From: Dietzia natronolimnaea
Lineage (GTDB): Bacteria; Actinomycetota; Actinomycetes; Mycobacteriales; Mycobacteriaceae
Direction: 5' to 3'
DNA length: 64,000 bases
Assembly (NCBI RefSeq): GCF_002289575.1
Contig: NZ_NTGA01000007.1
Location: 152,777 to 216,776, forward strand
The notes under the pieces: generated by a model
The model's database searches: none
Told to the model about the DNA's origin: nothing
What the model saw: only the letters and a program-made list of their open reading frames with translations
In this document: positions 8,083-15,761 of the stretch, one piece after another
Layout: each line of letters opens with the position of its first letter
How positions within the stretch are numbered: position 1 is the first letter of the stretch
Translations under genes and position numbers: made by a program

Positions 8083-10001
8083 TGTCCTTAAATCTTGATC
8101 CCGTCGCTGCCGAAACGTGCAATCGCTGTTGTGACGTTTTTGTTGCTGAGATTCGTTCACTAGCTTCAGTTGGCCGCTACGGTGAGTTCTCGTCTACGGA
8201 AGGAGCCTTCGACACCGCTCGCCAGATCGGGACCGTGTATTCCCTGTTCGTGGGGGAGGATCTGCGGACGCTGCTCAATGGCTTCGTCGACCAGGCCAAG
8301 GCGATGTCCATGCTTTTCGCTGCCGCCGGCGGATTGATTGAGGCGCAGGATGAGGCGGTGGCGGCGGCGTTGGGTAAGGCGGCGCAGGAGCCGGCTGGGT
8401 TGCAGAGTCTGGGGTTGATGGGTTCTCTGGGGTCGACCCTCGCGATGGTGGATGCTGCCGATGGGCTCAGCGCGCCGCGGGGGTATGACCGCGTGGGTCC
8501 TGAGGAAGTGTCGGGCGCCCCACTGGCGCGGTTGGTGTCCGGGGCCCAGGCTTTGGACCCGGCGCAGTTCCACGGCGTCCGGGATCGGGTCAGCACCGTC
8601 GCGACAAGCCTCCACACAGCTGCGGACAACCTGCGTAGCGGTTTGGGCAACGCACTGGGGAGTCAGTGGCAGGGTGAGTTCGCCACCCAGGCCAGCACCT
8701 CGGTGGGATCGTTCACCGAATCGGTGGACAGACTGGCCACCGTCCTCGAAGTTGTGGCCTCCAAGGCGAGCACCGCCGAGGACGGTTTCAGCACCACCAA
8801 GACGAAGATCGGGGAGGAGTCCGCAACGCTGCAGGCCGCCCAGGTCAACACTCCGGGGTACGGCGCAGTCCACGGCCCGCCGACGCTCGACGCTGCCGCC
8901 GCGATGGCCGCGGCGCAGGAGGCTGCAGAAGAGCAGGCTCGAGCGATCGTCAACACCGTCTACAGTCCCGCCGTGATGGACGCCAACCTTGCCGACCTGG
9001 ACATCCCCAGCCCGTACCGTGTGGTCTCGACGTCGGCGCTGGGTGGCGCGAACGGTGTCGATCTGCTCTCGGCTTGGAACGTGGACGCAGTGGTGCGCCC
9101 CGCCAGTCCTGCCGTGCCCAGCCAAGCCGCCCTCGCCGCCGCCGGGGGAGTCGGCGCCTCGGCTGGGGTCGGTGCGGGTGGCGGGGCCGCCGGTTCTGGA
9201 GCGAACCCCTTCGCCGCGACCGACGCCACAACTGAGCAGGCGTTTCTGGCCTCCCGGGCCAGTTCGGTCGATAGCGGGGGCCCACTCGTGGGCGCCGCCG
9301 GACAGGCAAGCGCGACCGGTGCCACCTCGATCGGAACACACGCTGGCGGGGTGAACGCCTCGACTCATGCTGCTGCCGCCCCGTTCGCGCCGGTCATCGG
9401 AGCCAACGGCCAACCCATAGGAGCCGGAGGCGGCGCAGCAGGGGCGCGCGGTATCCGTAACGGCACCACCCGGCGGGAGCGCGGTTACGGCTCGGCCGCC
9501 GGGGTGCTCGGCGGAAGCGCCGGAGCCGCGGGCGCGGGTGCCGGGGCGGCGAGGATGGGTGGCGCGGGAACCTTGGCGGGCTTCGGAACCCCGGGTGGCC
9601 CCGGAGCCGGCGGGCCCGGCGTGGGCGGTCCGGCGGCAGGTGTGCCGGGGGCCGGCGGCATGGCGGCGGGTTCGGGATCTGCGGGCGCACCGGCGGGGGC
9701 GTTCTCGTCGTCGTCGAATGGTGGGGCCCAGGCAAGCCGCGCAGGAATGATGCCGATGGGCATGATGGGCGCGGCAGGGGCCGGACAGAACGAGGGGCGT
9801 CGCGGTCACACCCCGGCCGGGTATTTGACCAACGCCACCAACACCTCGGAGATCATCGGGGAACCGGTCAAGGTCGCCCCCGCGGTCCTGGGGAGGACCC
9901 CGCCGCCCGATGACGCCGCCGAGCAGGAGCAGCAGCAGAAGCAGCGGCAGGAGACCGCTTATGTCGGCAGGGTTGTCGGAAAGCCATCCGCTGGATCCTG
10001 A
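8082..10001 (+). CDS. PPE/WXG-like ESX-associated protein with Gly/Ala-rich tail
   Basis: 639 aa with no signal peptide. Residues 1-120 are helical, like PPE or EspB-type N-termini. A WXG-type helix-turn-helix follows, with 'LGSQWQGEFATQ' (Trp196) and another 60 helical residues. Residues 330-580 are Gly/Ala-rich with many imperfect 'GAGG' repeats. A conserved-looking end 'NATNTSEIIGEPVKVAP' follows, then a Gln-rich charged tail. This architecture points to a type VII (ESX) substrate exposed at or beyond the envelope. It is translationally coupled to the DUF3558 lipoprotein. No ESX core gene (EccC, EsxAB) is in the window, so secretion would use machinery encoded elsewhere. Confidence 0.8.
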   Translation: MSLNLDPVAAETCNRCCDVFVAEIRSLASVGRYGEFSSTEGAFDTARQIGTVYSLFVGEDLRTLLNGFVDQAKAMSMLFAAAGGLIEAQDEAVAAALGKAAQEPAGLQSLGLMGSLGSTLAMVDAADGLSAPRGYDRVGPEEVSGAPLARLVSGAQALDPAQFHGVRDRVSTVATSLHTAADNLRSGLGNALGSQWQGEFATQASTSVGSFTESVDRLATVLEVVASKASTAEDGFSTTKTKIGEESATLQAAQVNTPGYGAVHGPPTLDAAAAMAAAQEAAEEQARAIVNTVYSPAVMDANLADLDIPSPYRVVSTSALGGANGVDLLSAWNVDAVVRPASPAVPSQAALAAAGGVGASAGVGAGGGAAGSGANPFAATDATTEQAFLASRASSVDSGGPLVGAAGQASATGATSIGTHAGGVNASTHAAAAPFAPVIGANGQPIGAGGGAAGARGIRNGTTRRERGYGSAAGVLGGSAGAAGAGAGAARMGGAGTLAGFGTPGGPGAGGPGVGGPAAGVPGAGGMAAGSGSAGAPAGAFSSSSNGGAQASRAGMMPMGMMGAAGAGQNEGRRGHTPAGYLTNATNTSEIIGEPVKVAPAVLGRTPPPDDAAEQEQQQKQRQETAYVGRVVGKPSAGS

Positions 10002-10169
10002 CGGTGGGCGCATGTCGACCGGCGTCCACCAGCGATGCCGTCGGCTCGACGTCGATCTCGGTGCCACGCCGGTGGCCCGCCAGCACGGTTGCCGTCATCC
10101 CGGCTGTGGAAGTGCGTCGGTGCAGCCCACGTCTGGGGGTTCACGATGAGCTCAACGATCGCGACGCTC

Positions 10170-10190
10170 CCGCGGCCGAAATGGCCGCGG
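10170..10190. terminator. hairpin between convergent genes
   Basis: Perfect 8-bp stem CCGCGGCC / GGCCGCGG with a five-base loop, between the convergent PPE-like gene and the small membrane gene. There is no T-run; bidirectional terminator is the likely role. The rest of 10002-10210 holds nothing I can support as a gene. Confidence 0.5.
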
Positions 10191-10210
10191 CAGGAAGAAC
10201 CGCGCGCGCT

Positions 10211-10390
10211 CTATTCGAAGAACGCTGCCCCCACCAGACCGATGATGAACAGTGCGACCCCCAGGAGGAACTTCGTCCGATTCTGGATGTCATGCCACAG
10301 AATCGCCACGAAACGCTGCTTGATGTCGGCCCATCGTGAGAACGGCGGATCGCCTTCCTCGACCGGGTATCCGTCAGGCTCAGTTGCCAC
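10211..10390 (-). CDS. small membrane protein, second candidate immunity partner
   Basis: 59 aa from the GTG at 10390, chosen because GGAAGGA lies eight bases upstream; an ATG at 10408 is also in frame. A charged, Trp-containing N-terminal 35 residues ('FSRWADIKQRFVAILWHD') precede one membrane segment ('FLLGVALFIIGLVGAAFFE'). It overlaps the end of the 333-aa gene by 11 bases, so it is almost certainly cotranslated with it. There is no clear sequence similarity to the small protein at 6066-6326 beyond layout, which would fit an immunity protein matched to its own effector. Confidence 0.75.
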   Translation of the reverse strand: MATEPDGYPVEEGDPPFSRWADIKQRFVAILWHDIQNRTKFLLGVALFIIGLVGAAFFE

Positions 10391-11381
10391 CCTCGTGTCC
10401 TTCCGCATCTGTGTCAGCGTTGTCGAATATGGCGTCGTGCACCGCGCCGCCGGCTTCCTGTCCCGCCCACGCGCCGACCCCGGCACCGATTCCCGCCCCG
10501 ATAAACGTGCCTGCGGGTCCGAAGAATGATCCCGCGGCCGCGCCGGCCAGCGCCCCTCCGGCCATTCCGCCGCCGAGAGCCCCGCCCGTCTCGAGACTCG
10601 CTTCGAATGCAGTGGTCTCCCCGCTGGCATACCCCATGACGCCCTCATACGCCGTGACCCCTCCGCCCACGGGCCCGGCGAGCCGGCCGGCTCCACGTAG
10701 CACTCGGGCGGCCTGGCGCCCGACGTCGTCGGGCTTCGGGTTCAGCGTGTGTCTGCCCCTGGTCTCAGGGTCGTACTCGTCCGCGAGAGCCGGGGCCCAA
10801 CTCTCGACGGCCCCGGTGCCCGCGGTGAAGGCGATTCCCAGAACATCCGCATCAGGCCCCGGGATGGTCTCCCGGTCGACCTCCGGTGGGATGGCCCGGT
10901 ACATCATCCCGGCGACCGCGTCGATCTCCCGTCCGTAGTGCTCGTCCAACGACCTGACGGTGGCCACCGCGTGGCCGAGGGCCTCGAGATGCGCGTCGAC
11001 GACATCCTGGGTGATCTCATCCCGGCCGGGCGCCGGTCCCACCGAATCCTCGCCCACCACGAGCCCGGCGGCCTCGGCCTCGGCGATGCGGTCACGGACC
11101 GCCTGAACCGCCGGCCCCACCGCAGCGGCGGCGCGAGTGAGGGCGTCCGCCAGATCCCCGAGCCCATCCGCGAGCTTGCCGACGTGCATCCTCTCGCCCT
11201 CAGCGGCGTCCAGGACCGCCTCCGCTGCGACCCCGTCCCAGCCCTCATCGAGCGCCGCGCGTCCGTCGGCGATGGTCGTTCGAGCCTCGGCGGCGATCGC
11301 CTCCCGCTCTGCGACGGCAGACCTCGCCGTCGTCACCCCCTCGGCGTCCCACCGCCTGACCCGTCCGATCGTGTACACCAC
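10380..11381 (-). CDS. WXG-type protein with C-terminal glycine zipper, candidate ESX effector (copy 2)
   Basis: 333 aa, paralogue of the protein at 6340-7341. Shared: 'RWD' at Trp11, 'GWDGVAAEAVLDA' at Trp48, 'APGRDEI', 'IPPEVDRE.IPGPD', 'TRGRHTLN', 'GPVGGGVTAYEG' and the Gly/Ala zipper ('ETGGALGGGMAGGALAG'). The last 25 residues differ from copy 1, becoming acidic ('NADTDAEGHEGGN'). The GTG start is preceded by GAGGGGG. The C-terminal zipper could insert in membranes, as in Firmicutes TspA or TelE toxins; that comparison is structural inference, not detected homology. Confidence 0.8.
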   Translation of the reverse strand: MVYTIGRVRRWDAEGVTTARSAVAEREAIAAEARTTIADGRAALDEGWDGVAAEAVLDAAEGERMHVGKLADGLGDLADALTRAAAAVGPAVQAVRDRIAEAEAAGLVVGEDSVGPAPGRDEITQDVVDAHLEALGHAVATVRSLDEHYGREIDAVAGMMYRAIPPEVDRETIPGPDADVLGIAFTAGTGAVESWAPALADEYDPETRGRHTLNPKPDDVGRQAARVLRGAGRLAGPVGGGVTAYEGVMGYASGETTAFEASLETGGALGGGMAGGALAGAAAGSFFGPAGTFIGAGIGAGVGAWAGQEAGGAVHDAIFDNADTDAEGHEGGN

Positions 11382-11464
11382 TCCGGTCCCCCTCGCGCGC
11401 CGTCACAGTGTCTGACGGCCCGTAGGCCCGCACGGTTCCACCAGCCGCCCGACCGCGGAGTTCC

Positions 11465-12556
11465 CTACCTCGTGAACCTGCCGGCGAACGTCCGCAGCGG
11501 CAGGTCCGCGCTGGTGACGATCCCGGGCGGGGCGGCGATCACCGACCTGACGGAGTTGAGGGCGGGCAGGCCGGTCACGGTCATGCCGATGGAGGCGAAG
11601 TCCTCGGGATCGGAGAGGTCCACACCGGGGGCGGGGAAGATCATGTGCTTGGTATAGATCTGCGGATCGCCCTTGATCATCGTGATGTAGCAGCCCCTGA
11701 TGTCCCACTTCGGCTCGGTGCGCGGGGTCATCTGCCACTCGAGGTGGGTCTCGATCCGCGAGACGCCGTCGACCATCCCCAGGTACTTGATGTAGCTCCC
11801 GCCGAGGGACCCCTTGGGTAGCTGGTACCAGCCCAGGTCGACGTCCTCGGTGCAGGCGCCCAGCTCGCAGTCGAACATCACCTCGTCCAGCTCGAGGTCG
11901 AACGCGTCGGCCATCATGTACACCGAGTCGGCGAACACCTCGGTGTACTTGCGCAGCATCCCCGGCAGCGCGGGATCGTCGACGGGCCTGCCGTAGCCGA
12001 CCTCCTTCCAGGTCTCGGCGGAGTGGTGGCACGAGACGTCGACGGACTCGATGGTGGTCACGTTCTCGATCTGGGCCACGTCGGCCGAGGCGACGATGCC
12101 GAGGATCTGGTTGAGGCCCGGGTTCATGCCGGTGCCGTAGAACGTCGCCCCGCCAGCCTTGGCGGCCTCGTCCAGGATCTCCCGCCACGACCGGCCGGAC
12201 GGGTGCGGATGGTTGAGGTCCCGGTGGTGGCCGGTGATCCAGTCGGCGGTGGTGACGATGTTGATGCCGGCCTCGAGGACCTTGAGGTAGAGCTGCTCGT
12301 CCGGGAAGACCCCGTGGAACGTCACCACGTCGGGGCACGCGGCGACGATCTCCTCGACGGTGCCGGTCGCCAGGACCCCGACGGGCGCGATGCCGGCGAG
12401 CTCGCCCACGTCGCGGCCGACCTTTTCGGGCGTGTAGCAGTGGACGCCCACCAGTTCGAGGTCCGGGTGGGCGCCGATGCGCCTGATCGTCTCGCTGCCG
12501 ACGTTGCCGGTGGCGACCTGGAACACCCGGGCGGGCGTCGTGTTTCCGATGGTCAT
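11465..12556 (-). CDS. diaminopimelate-dehydrogenase-like NAD(P)-binding oxidoreductase
   Basis: 363 aa from ATG 12556. The N-terminus has a Rossmann fold ('RVFQVATGNVGSETIRRI') like dihydrodipicolinate reductase and DAP dehydrogenase, with 'GTGMNPGLNQI' at the expected nucleotide/substrate boundary. Relatives in mycobacteria and rhodococci often sit in lipid or steroid catabolic clusters and probably act on a carbonyl or amine substrate rather than in lysine synthesis. It starts 8 bases after the stop of the Rieske gene, so the two are an operon. The substrate is not known. Confidence 0.8.
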   Translation of the reverse strand: MTIGNTTPARVFQVATGNVGSETIRRIGAHPDLELVGVHCYTPEKVGRDVGELAGIAPVGVLATGTVEEIVAACPDVVTFHGVFPDEQLYLKVLEAGINIVTTADWITGHHRDLNHPHPSGRSWREILDEAAKAGGATFYGTGMNPGLNQILGIVASADVAQIENVTTIESVDVSCHHSAETWKEVGYGRPVDDPALPGMLRKYTEVFADSVYMMADAFDLELDEVMFDCELGACTEDVDLGWYQLPKGSLGGSYIKYLGMVDGVSRIETHLEWQMTPRTEPKWDIRGCYITMIKGDPQIYTKHMIFPAPGVDLSDPEDFASIGMTVTGLPALNSVRSVIAAPPGIVTSADLPLRTFAGRFTR

Positions 12557-12564
12557 CTGTGGTG

Positions 12565-13419
12565 TCACCTTTCGAGACGTGCGTGGTCGGGATAGAACTG
12601 GGTGGCCCAGCTCCTCAGCGCGGTGAATCCCTCGTACTCGCCGGGTGCGAGCGCGGCGGGGTCGGAGTACTTCTGGTACTTCCAGATGGCGAGGTCGGCC
12701 TCGAACTGCTCGATCACCCCGCGGCCGTGCGCGGCGGCGCGGTCGGCGGATTCGTCGTCCTCCAGGTCCGACCGTCGGCGGATCCAGACGGAGAACCGGA
12801 CGTCGCAGGTCTCGTCGTCGACGGGGGTCACGCAGGTCGCTGTGCGGTTGTCGACCATCCCGTGGCTGCGGGTGACGGCCACGCCCAGTCCGCCGTTGAT
12901 GGCCTCGACGCCGCTGTCGACCTCCTCGATCGATCCCGGCTCGCCCTCGAACGCGATGGTGAAGTCGACGTACGAGACCGGTCCGTCGAAGTCCTGGCGG
13001 GTGAACAGCGGGATGATCGGCACCTTGTGGACAAAGGTGAAGTGCGCGAAGTCGACCCCGTTCTCCAGCACGTACTGCGGGTGCAGCTCCAGCCGCTGTT
13101 CGAAGAGCGTGCTCCGGGGATGGCACGGGTGGTAGTCCTCGGCCCGCGCGCCGTCGTCCCAGCTGGTGAAGACGTCGGGGACGTCGAAGTACGGATCGCG
13201 GCCCTCGAGGTCGTGCCAGATGTAGATCGACTCGTTGCGCTCGACCACAGGGTAGGTCCTGATCTTGCGGCCGCGATTGGGGTGATCCGCGTACGGGATG
13301 GCGGTGTTGCGCCCGGCCGAGTTCCACTGCCAGCCGTGGAAGGGGCACTGGATGGTCTCGTCGACGACCGTGCCGCCGTGGCCGAGGTGGGCACCGAGGT
13401 GCTTGCAGTACGCGTCCAT
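12565..13419 (-). CDS. Rieske non-haem iron oxygenase, N-terminally short
   Basis: Terminal oxygenase related to KshA-type ring hydroxylases. Rieske ligands are present: 'CKHLGAHL' and 'CPFHGW'. The catalytic part carries 'NGVDFAHFTFVH', the usual iron-site helix. From ATG 13419 the protein begins only four residues before the first Rieske cysteine; relatives have about 50-70 more residues there. The frame stays open to 13521, but that extension is Arg-rich and runs through the operator palindrome, so it does not look like the missing part. Either the gene lost its 5' end or it makes a minimal Rieske domain. Divergent to the TetR gene. Confidence 0.75.
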   Translation of the reverse strand: MDAYCKHLGAHLGHGGTVVDETIQCPFHGWQWNSAGRNTAIPYADHPNRGRKIRTYPVVERNESIYIWHDLEGRDPYFDVPDVFTSWDDGARAEDYHPCHPRSTLFEQRLELHPQYVLENGVDFAHFTFVHKVPIIPLFTRQDFDGPVSYVDFTIAFEGEPGSIEEVDSGVEAINGGLGVAVTRSHGMVDNRTATCVTPVDDETCDVRFSVWIRRRSDLEDDESADRAAAHGRGVIEQFEADLAIWKYQKYSDPAALAPGEYEGFTALRSWATQFYPDHARLER

Positions 13420-13473
13420 GACCGTGACCCGGCCGGACCGACTCCGCAAGGGGCGGTGCGCCAGTCTCCGCGA

Positions 13474-13495
13474 TCGCAGAATGGCGATTCTGCGA
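13474..13495. promoter_or_regulatory. TetR-type operator between Rieske and tetR genes
   Basis: Perfect palindrome with 9-bp arms, TCGCAGAAT / ATTCTGCGA, around GGCG. It lies 16 bases before the tetR start and 54 bases before the Rieske ATG. Position and symmetry are what is expected for a TetR regulator controlling itself and the divergent catabolic genes. Confidence 0.75.
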
Positions 13496-13510
13496 CGGTA
13501 GCATCGGGGT

Positions 13511-14185
13511 GTGGAGGCCACAGGAAAAGCGACGACGACGACGGCGACGACGGCGACACCACCGGCGACACCGGCGGCTGCGAGCGCGGCCCGCGAGGAG
13601 CGGCTCCACGGCTACCGGCGGCAGATCATCCACGCCGCGGAGCGGGAGTTCGGGAAGGCCGGGTTCACCGCCACCCCGATGAACGCGATCGCGGCCACCG
13701 CCGGGTTGTCCCTGGCCACCGTGTACAAGTCGTTCGCCGGGAAGGCGGAGATCTGGGACGCTCTGCACCGCGAACGGATGGACGCGCTGCTGGCGGAGGT
13801 TCGTGAGGCCGACACGGGGGAGCCGGGCCTCGAACGGCTGCTCACCGGACTGCGCCGGGTCTTCGGCTTCCTGGCGGCGCACCCCGCCTACCTCGACATG
13901 AACCTCCGGGCCGGCGGGGGGTGGGCGAGCAGTGTCGAGGGGGCGCACGGGGCCCAGCGCACGGTGTGGAGTTCGGGGCTCGAGGTGATCGCGGCCGGGA
14001 TGCGGTCCGCCGCGGACCGTGGGGAGCTCGCGGGCCTGGATCCGCGCATCGCCGCGGGGATGGCGATCTCCGCGCTCCAGGTCTGGTTGTCCGAGTGGGT
14101 GGCGGCGGGCCGCTCGGGCGATCCGGAGGCGCTCGCCGACGACATGACGCGGCGGCTGCGGCTGATGTTGACCGCCCGAGCCTGA
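13511..14185 (+). CDS. TetR/AcrR family transcriptional regulator
   Basis: 224 aa. After a 35-residue Thr/Ala-rich lead, the HTH domain is clear: 'RRQIIHAAEREFGKAGF' then 'MNAIAATAGLSLATVYKSF'. The rest is the helical ligand-binding domain. The real start may be the GTG at 13511; the low-complexity lead is unusual. It reads away from the Rieske-oxidoreductase operon with a perfect operator palindrome between them, so it very probably represses that operon; the inducer could be a CoA ester or the hydroxylation substrate. Confidence 0.9.
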   Translation: MEATGKATTTTATTATPPATPAAASAAREERLHGYRRQIIHAAEREFGKAGFTATPMNAIAATAGLSLATVYKSFAGKAEIWDALHRERMDALLAEVREADTGEPGLERLLTGLRRVFGFLAAHPAYLDMNLRAGGGWASSVEGAHGAQRTVWSSGLEVIAAGMRSAADRGELAGLDPRIAAGMAISALQVWLSEWVAAGRSGDPEALADDMTRRLRLMLTARA

Positions 14186-14237
14186 TCGGCCGCGCCTGAC
14201 CGCCCGCGCCTGACCGGCCGCGACTACTCTCCCGCGC

Positions 14238-14747
14238 CTACCCGCCCGTGCTCGGGTACCGCTCGGCCGCCAGGGCGCTGAGCTTTCGCAGGAAACGCCG
14301 GAAGGCCAGGTTCATCACCGGCCGGACCACAGAGATCGAGAGGTTGGTGGCGGCGTTGCCGTGCATCGCGAGCGTCCAGGTCAGTCGGCACCCGCCCTCG
14401 GTGGGCACGATGTCGTAGGCCTCCGCGAAGGCGTGGATCCCCTTGGTCGAGCTGGAGTTGAAGCGGAAGGCCATCCTGCGCCCGGGCTCCCACGCCAGGA
14501 ACTCCTCGTCGCCGACCAGTCCGCCCAGCATGTGGACGGTGCGGGTGGTGCCCACGCCGTACGGGGGTTCGCTGGTCCAGACCACCTTGGTGATCACGCC
14601 CGCCCAGCGGGGCCAGGCGTCGGCGTCGACGAAGATCTCGAACAGCTGCCGCGGCGAGGCGGGGATCTCCACGCTGTTGGCAAAGCGGAACCGGGCGGTG
14701 TCCGTGTAGGTGACGTCCACCGGTTCACAGGGGTGCATGGTCGGCAT
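14238..14747 (-). CDS. SRPBCC (START-like) family protein
   Basis: 169 aa with the polyketide-cyclase/START helix-grip pattern: 'SVEIPASPRQLFEIFVDADAWPRWAGVITKVVW' split over strand-helix-strand, central sheet, and a long C-terminal helix ('FRRFLRKLSALAAERYP'). Such proteins bind hydrophobic ligands and can act as cyclases or carriers. A good ribosome site (GAGAGGAG) precedes ATG 14747. It shares strand with the SDR gene just upstream (39 bases) and probably its transcript. Confidence 0.85.
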   Translation of the reverse strand: MPTMHPCEPVDVTYTDTARFRFANSVEIPASPRQLFEIFVDADAWPRWAGVITKVVWTSEPPYGVGTTRTVHMLGGLVGDEEFLAWEPGRRMAFRFNSSSTKGIHAFAEAYDIVPTEGGCRLTWTLAMHGNAATNLSISVVRPVMNLAFRRFLRKLSALAAERYPSTGG

Positions 14748-14786
14748 CGTCGCTCCTCTCGTCTGGCATCAGAACCGTATGCACGG

Positions 14787-15623
14787 CTACTCCCCGGTCA
14801 CGACCCCGCGCAGTCCGTCGGCGCCGAAGAGTGGCTCCAGCATCGGCGAGAAGTCCGGGCCGCGGCGCAGCATCTGCCCGCCGTCGACGTTGATCACCTG
14901 CCCGGTGATCCACTCCGACTCGTCGGCGAGGAGGAAGGCCGCCAGGTTGGCGACGTCGCCCACCCTGCCGACGCGGGGCAGCGGCGTGCTCACGCGGTAG
15001 TCCTCCGAGAGTGCCGGGTCGCCGAGGACCGGTGCCACCAGATCGGTCTCGATGAGCCCCGGCCGGATGGCGTTGACCCGCACCCGGCTCGCGCCGAGCT
15101 CGTCCGCGCCCAGTCGGACGAGGTGGTCCACCGCGGACTTGGTCACGCCATAGGCGCCGAACCAGCGGTGGGTGTTGCTCGCGGCGATCGACGAGATGGC
15201 GACGAACGAGCCGCCCCCTCTCGCGACCAGGGCGCGCGCGGAGTGCTTGAGCGTGTACATCATGCCGTTGATGTTGAGGTCGACGGTCCGCTTCCAGGCC
15301 TCGGTGTCGGTCTGGGTGAGGGGCCCGATGGTCTCGCTGCCCCCGGCGCACGCCACCACGCCGTCGAGCCCGCCCCCGTGCTCGGCGGCCGCCGCGACCG
15401 CGGCGCTGACCTGATCTTCGGCGGTCACGTCTGCGGGGTGCGCGTGCACCGCGTCCGGGCGCCCGGTGGCCTCGCCGATGCGCCGCGTCGTCTCGGCCAG
15501 TCGCCCGCTGTCGCGGCCGATGATGGTGACGAGTGCGCCGCGACGCGCGAGTTCGTCGGTCACCCCCGCACCGATTCCGCTGCCGCCGCCGGTGACGAGG
15601 ACTGATCTGCCCTGGAGGTCCAT
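14787..15623 (-). CDS. short-chain dehydrogenase/reductase
   Basis: Classical NAD(P)-dependent SDR of 278 aa. Cofactor motif 'VTGGGSGIG' at residues 10-18, 'NINGMMYTLK', catalytic Ser in 'VAISSIAAS', and Tyr-Lys in 'YGVTKSAVDHL'. The end 'NVDGGQMLRRG' is usual. A KstR-like site lies 12 bases upstream of the start. Together with a KshA-like oxygenase this suggests steroid or related alicyclic oxidation, but the substrate cannot be read from sequence. The gene is the right edge of the block that separates ccdA from resB. Confidence 0.9.
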   Translation of the reverse strand: MDLQGRSVLVTGGGSGIGAGVTDELARRGALVTIIGRDSGRLAETTRRIGEATGRPDAVHAHPADVTAEDQVSAAVAAAAEHGGGLDGVVACAGGSETIGPLTQTDTEAWKRTVDLNINGMMYTLKHSARALVARGGGSFVAISSIAASNTHRWFGAYGVTKSAVDHLVRLGADELGASRVRVNAIRPGLIETDLVAPVLGDPALSEDYRVSTPLPRVGRVGDVANLAAFLLADESEWITGQVINVDGGQMLRRGPDFSPMLEPLFGADGLRGVVTGE

Positions 15624-15634
15624 GACCCCGAGAC

Positions 15635-15648
15635 TAGAACACGTTCTC
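15635..15648. promoter_or_regulatory. KstR-like operator before the SDR gene
   Basis: TAGAACACGTTCTC differs at one position from the symmetric KstR site TAGAACACGTTCTA known for the cholesterol regulon of Mycobacterium and Rhodococcus. It lies 12-25 bases upstream of the SDR start. The match is seen directly; binding is inferred. Confidence 0.6.
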
Positions 15649-15761
15649 GCTGTGGTGGCCGGCTTCTCGCAGGCCGAGCCCTCACAGAAACCGCTCAGGA
15701 GCCCCCGACTAGCCTGGGTGGAAATCGGCGCCGCGACAGGTCGGCGCGCCGCGAACCGCAG

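Noticed and set aside
10004..10339. Possible plus-strand gene between the PPE-like gene and the small membrane gene
   Set aside because: No ribosome site or recognisable product, and it would lie opposite the supported small membrane gene and across the hairpin at 10170-10190.
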